Assembly (NCBI GenBank): GCA_003241475.1
Contig: QFQB01000043.1
Coordinates: 1-15,279, forward strand
Length of the DNA stretch: 15,279 nt
From: Micavibrio aeruginosavorus
Lineage (GTDB): Bacteria > Pseudomonadota > Alphaproteobacteria > Micavibrionales > Micavibrionaceae
Direction of reading: 5' to 3'
How positions within the stretch are numbered: position 1 is the first letter of the stretch; every line of letters begins with the position of its first letter. Below, in pieces: positions 6,430 to 13,910 of the stretch. The notes under the pieces were generated by a model. The model was not told the DNA's origin. It worked only from the letters and a program-made list of their open reading frames with translations, and made no database searches. The position numbers and the translations under genes are program-made.

Positions 6430-8433
6430 ATGGACCGCAGAGCAACAGATCGCCGCACACAAACAGGCAACGAGCCTTTTGTCTTCAACATCGAAGATAT
6501 TTTAAAAATATTCTGGAGACGAAAGGCCCTTCTGCTTGGCTTTATGCTCATGGTCATCATACCCGGCGCGGCCTATATTTTTACAAAACCCGAAATCTAT
6601 CGCGCCAACGCGACAGCTATTATCGAAGAGCAAAGCATCAGCCTGACCGATTTCAGAAACCTTATTCCGTCGATGAAGTTCGACGATCTGACGCTTGATA
6701 CGCAAGTCAATCTTGTTCAATCGCCCGGACTCATCGAAAAGACGGTGAAAGACATCAAGGCTCTTCCGGCAGAAGATAAAAAAATGTTTACAAAAGAGAC
6801 GCAGGAAAGTCTGGAAGATATGGGTCCCGGCTTTGTTGCTGGAAATTTGTTTGTCGCTCCGGTTGGAAAATCCCGCGTTATCTCTCTGGCATTCAAATCC
6901 GAAGATCCATATCTTTCGGCCAAGATCGCCAATATCCACATGGGCAATTTCATTGACTACAACATGGCCACCAAGCGCCAACAGATGTCCAATATCAGCG
7001 ATTGGCTGACACAGCAGATAGAGCGCCTGCGCGAAGACAGCCTCGCGAAATCCCAGAAAATTCAGGAATTCCGCAATGAATCCGGGATCATCATGGGTAA
7101 AAATTCTCAAGAGCTGGTCTATCAGCAGATCACGGATTTGACGACGCAATTGGTTCCTATCGAAACGCAGAAAATGAACCTTCAGGCGCGCGCCGATGCC
7201 ATGGCGAACAAGGGCGGCGTTCCCGAACTTTTGGAATCCAATGCCGTTTCCGACCTGAAGGGACAGCTAAGTTCTGCAAAACAGGAATTAAAATCCTTGA
7301 GCGCGAAATTCGGCACAAGCCACCCCGACTACATCGCCGCAAAACGCCGCGTGGAACAGATCAGCTCAGATCTCGGCCGCGAAACCGCCAATGTCAAAAC
7401 GTCGGTCCAGTCACAGCTTGAAACCATCACGCAACAAGAAACATTCCTGCGCGACCGCATCGAGGAGCTGAACAAGCAAGTCGATCAGCTTCGCGATAAG
7501 GAAATCACTCTTGAATCCCTCGAAAGCGATCTTGAATCCAACCAGAAACTGCTTTCGACATATGCAGAAATGCTGGGTGAAATAAAAACCCAGATGGAAT
7601 TGAACCGTCCGGATATCCGCGCCCTTTCGCAAGCAGAAGTTCCTCTCTTCCCATCGGGTACAAGCCCCATGATCTTGATGGCCATGGTCGTGATCTTTGC
7701 AGGCGCGTTTGCTGTCGGAGCGGTCATCGTTCTTGAACTCATCGATCGCGGCATCGAAGATGTGAAGGACGTTCAAAAGATTTTGAACCTGCGTCTACTC
7801 GGCGTTTTGCCGAAAACGAAATCTCCGCTTGGCGACATTACCGGCAAGAAGCGTTCGGCTTATACCGAAGAGCTGAAACGCGTCTACCTAACTTTGTCTT
7901 CTAAGAACCAGCCGCAGACAATTCTTGTCACGGCCACAAAATCGGGCGAAGGCAAAAGCACCGTTGCTCTCTCTCTTGCCCAATATCTAGCCTCTATCCG
8001 TGCAAAAGTCGTTTTGATCGACGCCAACACCTCCAGCCCGTCTCTGGCGACGCTGGCGGGAACTTCTGCGGTGCCGGGTTTTGCGGAACTTCTGATCGGC
8101 GCCGCCGACTACAGCAAAGCGATCCACCGCACGGACGGTAGCCTTCCCGTCATTCCTGCAGGCAATCAAAAGGATTATCCAGTCGACATTCTGGCGTCCG
8201 ATGCCTTTACAAAGATGCTTGAGACGTTGAAAAGCCAATATGACTATGTCATTATCGACTGTGCGCCGGTCTTCAACACAACGGATGCCGAGGTCATTTC
8301 AAGATTGGTCGATCAGGTTATCCTGATTGTCGAATGGTCGAAGACGCCGAAGAAAAAATTGAAACATGTTGCAAATGTGTTGCGCCAGTTTTCAAAAGAC
8401 GTACCAAATGTAATTCTGAACAAGCATTCATAA
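6430..8433 (+). CDS. Polysaccharide co-polymerase with C-terminal BY-kinase-like domain (GumC/Wzc type)
   Basis: This 667-aa inner-membrane protein would control chain length and bridge to the OPX protein. Order of parts: cytoplasmic N-terminus; Wzz domain start with TM1 at about 33-51; a large periplasmic part with coiled coils at about 190-250 and 275-395; the proline-rich PLFPSGTSP at 405-413 leading into TM2 at about 413-437; then a cytoplasmic P-loop domain. Walker A is intact (ATKSGEGKST, 502-511), as is Walker B (VIIDCAP, 607-613). The Walker A' site is VVLIDANTS (527-535), lacking the second Asp and the Arg of the usual DxDxR. The EELKRVYL motif (480-487) has only one Arg of the ExxRxxR oligomerisation signature. 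The chain stops at VILNKHS, without a tyrosine-rich tail. It is therefore probably a weak or inactive kinase. Xanthomonas GumC itself lacks the kinase domain. Confidence 0.93.
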   Translation: MDRRATDRRTQTGNEPFVFNIEDILKIFWRRKALLLGFMLMVIIPGAAYIFTKPEIYRANATAIIEEQSISLTDFRNLIPSMKFDDLTLDTQVNLVQSPGLIEKTVKDIKALPAEDKKMFTKETQESLEDMGPGFVAGNLFVAPVGKSRVISLAFKSEDPYLSAKIANIHMGNFIDYNMATKRQQMSNISDWLTQQIERLREDSLAKSQKIQEFRNESGIIMGKNSQELVYQQITDLTTQLVPIETQKMNLQARADAMANKGGVPELLESNAVSDLKGQLSSAKQELKSLSAKFGTSHPDYIAAKRRVEQISSDLGRETANVKTSVQSQLETITQQETFLRDRIEELNKQVDQLRDKEITLESLESDLESNQKLLSTYAEMLGEIKTQMELNRPDIRALSQAEVPLFPSGTSPMILMAMVVIFAGAFAVGAVIVLELIDRGIEDVKDVQKILNLRLLGVLPKTKSPLGDITGKKRSAYTEELKRVYLTLSSKNQPQTILVTATKSGEGKSTVALSLAQYLASIRAKVVLIDANTSSPSLATLAGTSAVPGFAELLIGAADYSKAIHRTDGSLPVIPAGNQKDYPVDILASDAFTKMLETLKSQYDYVIIDCAPVFNTTDAEVISRLVDQVILIVEWSKTPKKKLKHVANVLRQFSKDVPNVILNKHS

Positions 8434-8437
8434 TTAT

Positions 8438-8453
8438 GCCGGTTACGACCGGC
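8438..8453 (+). other. Perfect hairpin between the co-polymerase and gumK-like genes
   Basis: GCCGGT and ACCGGC form a six-pair stem around a TACG loop, four bases after the stop codon of the co-polymerase and five before the ribosome site of the next gene. No T-run follows, so it is not an intrinsic terminator. It could affect mRNA processing or translation of the next gene. Confidence 0.5.
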
Positions 8454-8458
8454 AAAAC

Positions 8459-8463
8459 AGGAG
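8459..8463 (+). promoter_or_regulatory. Ribosome binding site AGGAG that fixes the gumK-like start
   Basis: AGGAG lies eight bases before ATG 8472. The frame stays open further upstream to 8334, but that part lies inside the co-polymerase gene and has no ribosome site. The protein starting at 8472 (or the adjacent ATG 8475) begins exactly where GumK homology begins. Confidence 0.7.
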
Positions 8464-8471
8464 AAGCATTC

Positions 8472-9596
8472 ATGATGAGAGTGGTCCTGATTTCCGGGCA
8501 TGATGGTGCCTCAGACCGTAAAACAGGCTTTCATTTCTGGGCCGAAATTCTAGCGCGGCGCGGCGTTGACGTTAACTTTGTTACCGTCGGCTCCAGCCCT
8601 ATTTCGCTTTTGAAAAAACATGCAAAGCCGCTTAAAAAGCCGTTCAACACATGGGCGCCAATAGGCGAGCGCATTCACAAATATACATGGATGCCGATTT
8701 TCCACCCGCTGAATTTCAGCAAAAAAGTTCTGAACTACATTACGTGGCCGCTCTTCCTTCTGTATCCGTTCCTCATGCCGCGTAAGTTGCTGGAGCCTCT
8801 GCGCTCGGCCAGCATCTTCATCATCGAAAACGGCGCGGGTCCTTTGCTGGTACCGCGGCTGGCGAAACTTTGTCCCAAAGCCCGCTTCATCTATAATTCC
8901 AGCGATCGTCCGGGCGTGGTAAAATTCCACCCGATCATCGCGCAGAGCGAAAAAGCGGCCATTCCCTATTTCGATCTGATCCGCGTCAATTCATCCGCCA
9001 TGGCCAGCGATTTCCCGCCCGACGCACCCGTGCGATATGTGCCGCAGGCCATCGACAAATCACTATTCGATTTCGACTATCCGAACCCCTATGAAGGGCC
9101 GCGCAATATTATCAGCGTCGGCGACATGCTGTTCGATGCGCCGGTCATAGAGCAAATGGCCAACGCCTATCCGGACTGGACTTTCCACCTCTTCGGCAAA
9201 GGCGCGCGCCTGACCAAGCCATTCGACAATGTGCGCGAGTACGGCGAGTTTCCCTTCAAGCAACTTATCCCCTACATCAAGTTCGCCGATATCGGCCTCG
9301 CGCCGTATTTCCCCGCGCCTCAAGCAAGCTACCTCAGCCAGTCCAGCCTCAAGCTTGTGCAATACACTTATTGTCAGCTTCCTGTCGTTGCGCCGGATTT
9401 CGTCAAGGGACAGCCGCATATACATACCTATGATCCGAAAATCGGCGAACGCAGCGTTCTGGACGCCCTTCAGCGCGCCATGGACTATGACCGCAGTAGC
9501 ATCGACCGCAACAGCGTTCTGAACTGGAACGATGTTATTGACCGCATGATAGAATACGCCAGCAACAAGCCGATCAATCAGGCAAAGCGGGCCTGA
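8472..9596 (+). CDS. gumK: GumK-like glucuronosyltransferase (GT70)
   Basis: GumK transfers glucuronic acid from UDP-GlcA onto the mannose of the lipid-linked xanthan trisaccharide at the inner face of the cytoplasmic membrane. This 374-aa protein matches Xanthomonas GumK, recalled from memory, along its length. Examples are ISGHD near the N-terminus; YNSSDRPG at 141-148 (GumK YRASDGLS), placing Asp145 at the catalytic Asp157 of GumK; VGDMLFD at 216-222 (GumK VGSMLFD); YGEFPFKQ at 257-264 (YGEMKHAQ); SSLKLVQY at 291-298 (SSMKLLQY, the UDP-binding loop, Lys and Gln kept, Met changed to Leu); and LNWNDVIDR at 350-358. The fold is GT-B with a basic/hydrophobic membrane-contact patch at about 45-110. 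The GH5 gene follows six bases later. Family is well supported; the exact acceptor is inferred. Confidence 0.87.
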   Translation: MMRVVLISGHDGASDRKTGFHFWAEILARRGVDVNFVTVGSSPISLLKKHAKPLKKPFNTWAPIGERIHKYTWMPIFHPLNFSKKVLNYITWPLFLLYPFLMPRKLLEPLRSASIFIIENGAGPLLVPRLAKLCPKARFIYNSSDRPGVVKFHPIIAQSEKAAIPYFDLIRVNSSAMASDFPPDAPVRYVPQAIDKSLFDFDYPNPYEGPRNIISVGDMLFDAPVIEQMANAYPDWTFHLFGKGARLTKPFDNVREYGEFPFKQLIPYIKFADIGLAPYFPAPQASYLSQSSLKLVQYTYCQLPVVAPDFVKGQPHIHTYDPKIGERSVLDALQRAMDYDRSSIDRNSVLNWNDVIDRMIEYASNKPINQAKRA

Positions 9597-9602
9597 TTGC
9601 CA

Positions 9603-10571
9603 ATGAAGAATCTGGTTTTCATTCTTTTCTCATGGACGCTGTTTGCCGGATTTCATCTTCCGGCCCATGCGCAAGACGCCCTTCCCCATTCCTTGCCCAG
9701 ACTGAAAGTTGTCGGAAACCATTTTGAAACCGTCGAAGGCAAGACCGTCACGCTTCGCGGCGTCAGTCTTTGCAGTCTTGAATGGAACAATGCGCTCAAA
9801 CAAATCCGAGATCTGACAACCGGACCAGACAACTGGAACGTCAATGTCATCCGTCTTCCGGTGCAAAGCATCGAGTGGCGGCGCGTGGGAAAAGACGCCT
9901 ATGTTAAGCATTATCTCGACCCAGCCGTCAAGGCCTGCAAAGATAGCGGTGTTTACTGCATCATCGACTGGCACGTCATTCACGACTGGAAAGAAAAAGA
10001 AAGCGTTGATCAATTAAAAGAATTCTGGGAGACAGTTGCTCCCCGCTATGCGGCCGAAAAACATATTCTTTACGAGTTCTTCAACGAACCGACGACGCCC
10101 AAAGACCGCACGATGGAGAACTGGCTGGCTTGGCGCGACGAAGCCCAGAAATGGGTTGATCAAATCCGCAAAGACGCTCCTTTGAGCATTATTCTCGTCG
10201 CCAACCCGCACTGGGACCAAATGCCCGGCTTTGCCGCGGAAAAACCGTTCCGTGGAAGCGGCCTTGCCTATGTTCTGCATGTCTATCCTATCTGGAAAGA
10301 ACCGCTCTGGGACGACCTCTTCGGCAAAGCCGCCGAAAGCGTGCCGATCTTCATTACGGAATGGGGCTGGAGCGATGAAAAAGATGCCTGGTGGGGATTG
10401 AAAGGAAACCAGAAAGATTTCGGCGATCCTTTGCGTGCCTATATCGATAAACGACCCGGGATCAGTTGGACCGCATGGAGCTATGATGATCGTTGCGGCC
10501 CGTCCATGCTCGGCAAGGATAAAGACATGGGCGCGTTCGTAAAACAGTGGCTGAAAGAAGCCAACCCCTAG
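9603..10571 (+). CDS. Secreted glycoside hydrolase family 5 (endo-beta-glucanase-like)
   Basis: This 322-aa protein has a signal peptide ending in AHA (cut after residue 23), so it acts in the periplasm or outside. It has the GH5 TIM-barrel signatures in order: RGVSL at 52-56; IRLP with conserved Arg84; IDWH at 121-124; YEFFNEP at 157-163 with acid/base Glu162; HVYP at 226-229; and FITEWGW at 250-256 with nucleophile Glu253, followed by WTAWSYDD. GH5 enzymes cut beta-1,4-glucans, mannans and related chains; subfamily cannot be read here. ATG 9603 is preferred to TTG 9597, which immediately follows the gumK-like stop. The six-base gap implies co-translation with the glucuronosyltransferase, so the substrate is probably the polymer made here. 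Its stop interlocks with that of the gene on the other strand. Confidence 0.92.
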   Translation: MKNLVFILFSWTLFAGFHLPAHAQDALPHSLPRLKVVGNHFETVEGKTVTLRGVSLCSLEWNNALKQIRDLTTGPDNWNVNVIRLPVQSIEWRRVGKDAYVKHYLDPAVKACKDSGVYCIIDWHVIHDWKEKESVDQLKEFWETVAPRYAAEKHILYEFFNEPTTPKDRTMENWLAWRDEAQKWVDQIRKDAPLSIILVANPHWDQMPGFAAEKPFRGSGLAYVLHVYPIWKEPLWDDLFGKAAESVPIFITEWGWSDEKDAWWGLKGNQKDFGDPLRAYIDKRPGISWTAWSYDDRCGPSMLGKDKDMGAFVKQWLKEANP

Positions 10572-11632
10572 GCTTTCGCCAACGCCGGCCAGCGCGCCTT
10601 AATCTTTTCAAAACATGTCAGAGCGGCTTCTTTCGATGCCTTGTTCAATCTTTTTTCGCAAAGAACATGGAAAGCGATCGGCGGCACCAGACACAGCAAA
10701 ACCGACAACATGATATTTACAAAAATATTGTAGTGAAAGACCCCAAGATCGGCGAAAAACCGTAACAGGGCGTCATGAAACAGGTATACGGAGAAACTAG
10801 CCGCGCCCATAAGGCGCATCGTGTCCGTTTCGAACGGCTTCGTAAACAGCGTCGAACGGCTCATGCTGGCGACCCACAATCCGACAAGTCCTGGGAAGAC
10901 CAGTTCAACATAAAGCGATTGCTCCGTAACAATGCAATATCCATACACGATGGTCACTATGCTTAGGAGAACCTGTGCCGGCAGAGTACAAAGCTGCGCG
11001 CTGATCGCCTTACTCTTGACCAAAAAAGCGGCACCAAAACCGTAAAGGAAGATGTGGAGTTTTGATGGTAGCATCAGACCGCCCCATTGCTCGCGTGTTA
11101 CCAGCATAGCAAGGGAGAGAAGAATGGCTACAATCCCCCATGTGCGGTTTCCAGCCTTCCATTTCCCCCACGAGAACCAAAGAAGCAAAAAGAAAACATA
11201 GAACTGGATTTCGGGCGGAATGCTCCAGAACACACCCTGATTGCCACCGAAGAATACAGACCGTAACATCTGAAACGGTGTCATTTGGTAAGCGTATGTG
11301 GGCATGTACATATAAAGCGCCCACGCAAAGAGCACGGCCACCCAATAAGGCGGCGCAATTCGCGTGAAACGGGCGATCATATATTTTACACTTGCATCCA
11401 AAGAAAATTTTGTGTCTGCATAAAGCGTGCTCATCAGGAATCCGCTGAGCACGAAGAAGATGACGACTCCCATCGATCCCCACTCAGGCAATTCATCGAT
11501 TTTAAACAAGATAACAATGTGAGCCGCCACAACAAAAAGACAGGCCATACCGCGTATGCCATCCAGCGGCCGCATGTAATGCGCGTGTGGCGCTATATCT
11601 GCCTTTTTAGCGTGGATTTCTTCGTTCGCCAT
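10568..11632 (-). CDS. Membrane acyltransferase, acyltransferase-3 family (354 aa)
   Basis: This multi-spanning inner-membrane protein of the OafA/GumF-GumG-like family adds acyl groups, usually acetyl, to sugars. After a hydrophilic N-terminus, MRPLDGIRGMACLFVVAAH (20-38) gives the family start with the likely catalytic His38. GVVIFFVLSGFLMS at 55-68 and the RFTRIAPPYW motif at 88-97 are standard. About ten hydrophobic segments follow. ATG 11632 is supported by AAGGGG at 11640-11645, seven bases upstream on the minus strand and overlapping the end of the preceding gene. It is the last gene of its operon, and its stop overlaps the GH5 stop in one CTAG. It probably decorates the repeat unit. 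The donor and acylated position cannot be told. Confidence 0.92.
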   Translation of the reverse strand: MANEEIHAKKADIAPHAHYMRPLDGIRGMACLFVVAAHIVILFKIDELPEWGSMGVVIFFVLSGFLMSTLYADTKFSLDASVKYMIARFTRIAPPYWVAVLFAWALYMYMPTYAYQMTPFQMLRSVFFGGNQGVFWSIPPEIQFYVFFLLLWFSWGKWKAGNRTWGIVAILLSLAMLVTREQWGGLMLPSKLHIFLYGFGAAFLVKSKAISAQLCTLPAQVLLSIVTIVYGYCIVTEQSLYVELVFPGLVGLWVASMSRSTLFTKPFETDTMRLMGAASFSVYLFHDALLRFFADLGVFHYNIFVNIMLSVLLCLVPPIAFHVLCEKRLNKASKEAALTCFEKIKARWPALAKA

Positions 11633-11635
11633 GGA

Positions 11636-12685
11636 TCAACCCCTTTTGTAACGCACAGGCAAAACCGCCTGTGCTGTTTTCGGCATGAATTTGGCCCAAT
11701 ACAGGCCGATAGGAATAAGGATGAGAGGCAATACAAAGCCTGCGGTAAATCCTACAACCAAATGCACGGCCGGATCAACTACGCCCAGCTTGTTCAATGC
11801 GATACGGAAGGCAGCCGCAACAATAATATGCCCTAGATAAATGATCATACTGTTCATACCGATAAAGGTTACAACACGTAAACACCCTTCATTTCCTGCA
11901 TACTTGTCTGCCATGTTGAGACAGATTTTGTAAAGGCTAAGAACGCAAACAGCCGACATTGAAAGAAAGACAGCCCCAGGAACTATTGTGACTGTCTGAT
12001 AGAGAACCAACGCCAAAACAAAAAGACAAAGCGCCAGTATGCTACTCATATGGATTTTTTGAATTTTTTCTGATCCAAATATCATCCCCATGATGAAGAA
12101 AGGCGCATGGACCAAAATCTGGCCGAACAGATACAACGTCGCGTCCGACCTCATAAAGCTATAAAGAGGATCCCAAACGACGATAAGGAGACATGATATC
12201 AAAGCCGCAATGATGAGGTAGAATTTATCGGACATGCGGCGTTCGGCCATAAAGGAGAATCCTGCCGAAAGCACGAACAAGGCACCCAAAAACCAGAATT
12301 GCTGGCGCGGAGGTAGCGGCGCCGTCAAAACATTCATGAGATCAGTACTACCATTTACTACTGCACTTGCCATGAACTGGATGGAAAACTGCAGATAGGA
12401 CCATAAGACCAGCGGGATAAGAAGCGTCGTCATGAGTTTGCGGATATAGGGTTTGGCGCCTTGCCGTTCGACCGAAGATCTGAAGAACAGACCGGATACA
12501 TAAAAAAACAGCGGCATGTGAAATAAATAGATCATCCGGTCAACATCGGCCCATATGCCCTCTTGCGGGATAATTTCTGCAGAAAACAATCCACGCAATA
12601 CATGCCCAATTACAACAAAGGCAATACCTATCGCTTTGGCGATATCAGGTGCGGCCTCAATAGGCTTGCTGGGGATTGTAATCAT
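11636..12685 (-). CDS. Membrane acyltransferase, fucose-4-O-acetylase-like (349 aa)
   Basis: A second acyltransferase-3 protein of a different branch from its neighbour. Signatures: DIAKAIGIAFVVIGHVLRGL (14-33) with His28, then DRMIYLFHMPLFFYVSGLFFR (49-69) with His56, as in WecH- and COG3594-type O-acetylases. The remainder is about ten membrane segments. The frame is open to TTG 12733, but ATG 12685 places the start just before the first membrane helix and overlaps the preceding gene by 29 bases rather than 77. The ribosome site is weak, so translation is probably coupled to the polymerase gene. Two distinct acyltransferases in one operon resemble gumF and gumG in xanthan, where each acetylates a different mannose. 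I cannot match either gene to one of the two. Confidence 0.88.
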   Translation of the reverse strand: MITIPSKPIEAAPDIAKAIGIAFVVIGHVLRGLFSAEIIPQEGIWADVDRMIYLFHMPLFFYVSGLFFRSSVERQGAKPYIRKLMTTLLIPLVLWSYLQFSIQFMASAVVNGSTDLMNVLTAPLPPRQQFWFLGALFVLSAGFSFMAERRMSDKFYLIIAALISCLLIVVWDPLYSFMRSDATLYLFGQILVHAPFFIMGMIFGSEKIQKIHMSSILALCLFVLALVLYQTVTIVPGAVFLSMSAVCVLSLYKICLNMADKYAGNEGCLRVVTFIGMNSMIIYLGHIIVAAAFRIALNKLGVVDPAVHLVVGFTAGFVLPLILIPIGLYWAKFMPKTAQAVLPVRYKRG

Positions 12686-13910
12686 AATATGGAATCTTTT
12701 TTTCGTTGTTTTTGTAATAGAGATAGCCGGCAATAAACCAAAACGGCGCGCTTACCTTGATCGACAAGATAGCCGCCCCAATCAGCAGATTGATGTAGAG
12801 GTAGAGTGCTGCGCCATGGATAAAACGTTTGCGTGAAGGATCGCTGGGTGGAACAATCAACGCTGTAAAGAGCCAGAAAGTGATCAGCCCGAAGATGGAT
12901 TGGGTCAACAATATATAACTGTATCCCGTATCACCGGTCTTTTCGATCTTGTCTAGTCCACCGCCTGTAAAGATGTCCGCGCCCAGGCGCGACATGAAGT
13001 TAATCGAGTGCCCCACCCTTCCCTTCAGGTTATCGGACATATTGTAGACTTCGACGCTCGGATCATAAAAAACTAGCCAGCAGAGCAATAATAAACCTGG
13101 CAAGAAAGCGACATTCAGGTATCTCGGAATGAGAGGAAACACGAAGTGACCGATGAATACCGCCATAACCACAAAGGAGGCCGTCCGGCTACTATTTGTC
13201 AAAACCATAAGAACAACTGTAACGATAAACAACACACGGTCCCAGCGTTTGATATGATCCCAGAAAGTCGATGTAAAAATGGCCAGAATCATAGCGAAGT
13301 TTGCCAGCGACACCTGCTCCAAGAATATGGAAGACAGGCGGTGTGTACTCATGAAATAAGAGAAACGCCCACGGAAACCCAAAGAGTTTCTAAAAAGTCC
13401 CGTTTCATCATTCTCAAGCAATTCAACGCCGCGTGTATTGGCATAGAAAATGGCGGGCTTAAACAAATAGACGTAAAATTGCGTTGCATAGTTCTCGATT
13501 AATAGAAAGACAAAAATAATGATCGCTAGAAAGCGGAAACATGAAATGATATTTTTGGTTTCTGCAAGGCCGCCGATCATGAAGAATACGGCTATCAAAA
13601 CCATGTCGCGGAATCCTTTTAAAAAGAACTCCTCATTCATGAATGACACATAGAAAAAGCACATCATGATTGCCGCCACAAACATAAGCGGCGGAGTGAT
13701 GTTGCGGTAGGATCCAATCTTCATACCAACATAAGCTGCTGAAAAAAGAATAAGAAATGATTCCGCCGCCGCCACATGAACAGGACCGATGTAAGGACCA
13801 CGGGCACTGATGAAAGCTAAGATCGTGTTGTAGGTGACTGCTAAAATCATCAGCAGGCCCGGAACGCCGAAAATTTTGATTGGGTTTATGGCATTAAGAT
13901 TCACGTTCAT
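12657..13910 (-). CDS. Polysaccharide polymerase, Wzy/GumE-like
   Basis: This 417-aa protein has about ten to twelve membrane helices and a long hydrophilic loop at about 282-335, as in O-antigen ligase and Wzy polymerases. It would link lipid-borne repeat units into the polymer at the periplasmic face. The signature THRLSSIFLEQVSLANFAM (189-207) resembles GumE and related exopolysaccharide polymerases. TNSSRTASFV at 238-247 and DTGYSYILLTQSIFG at 327-341 fit the conserved Arg and loop segments of the family. Its ATG overlaps the stop of the upstream mannosyltransferase in ATGA. AAAAGG at 13918-13923 (minus strand), seven bases before the ATG, lies inside that gene. Assignment to Wzy is strong by topology and context; GumE kinship is likely but based on short motifs. 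Confidence 0.83.
   Translation of the reverse strand: MNVNLNAINPIKIFGVPGLLMILAVTYNTILAFISARGPYIGPVHVAAAESFLILFSAAYVGMKIGSYRNITPPLMFVAAIMMCFFYVSFMNEEFFLKGFRDMVLIAVFFMIGGLAETKNIISCFRFLAIIIFVFLLIENYATQFYVYLFKPAIFYANTRGVELLENDETGLFRNSLGFRGRFSYFMSTHRLSSIFLEQVSLANFAMILAIFTSTFWDHIKRWDRVLFIVTVVLMVLTNSSRTASFVVMAVFIGHFVFPLIPRYLNVAFLPGLLLLCWLVFYDPSVEVYNMSDNLKGRVGHSINFMSRLGADIFTGGGLDKIEKTGDTGYSYILLTQSIFGLITFWLFTALIVPPSDPSRKRFIHGAALYLYINLLIGAAILSIKVSAPFWFIAGYLYYKNNEKKIPYYDYNPQQAY

Noticed and set aside
6502..7149. Minus-strand open frame of 215 codons within the co-polymerase gene
   Set aside because: The opposite strand encodes a clear Wzz-type protein with continuous domain order; the antisense product is low in recognisable structure.
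8334..8471. In-frame upstream extension of the gumK-like gene
   Set aside because: It lies wholly within the end of the co-polymerase gene in another frame, lacks a ribosome site, and adds no GumK-like sequence.
12686..12733. TTG start at 12733 for the second acyltransferase
   Set aside because: It would overlap the polymerase gene by 77 bases, adds a basic tail not typical of the family, and has no ribosome site.
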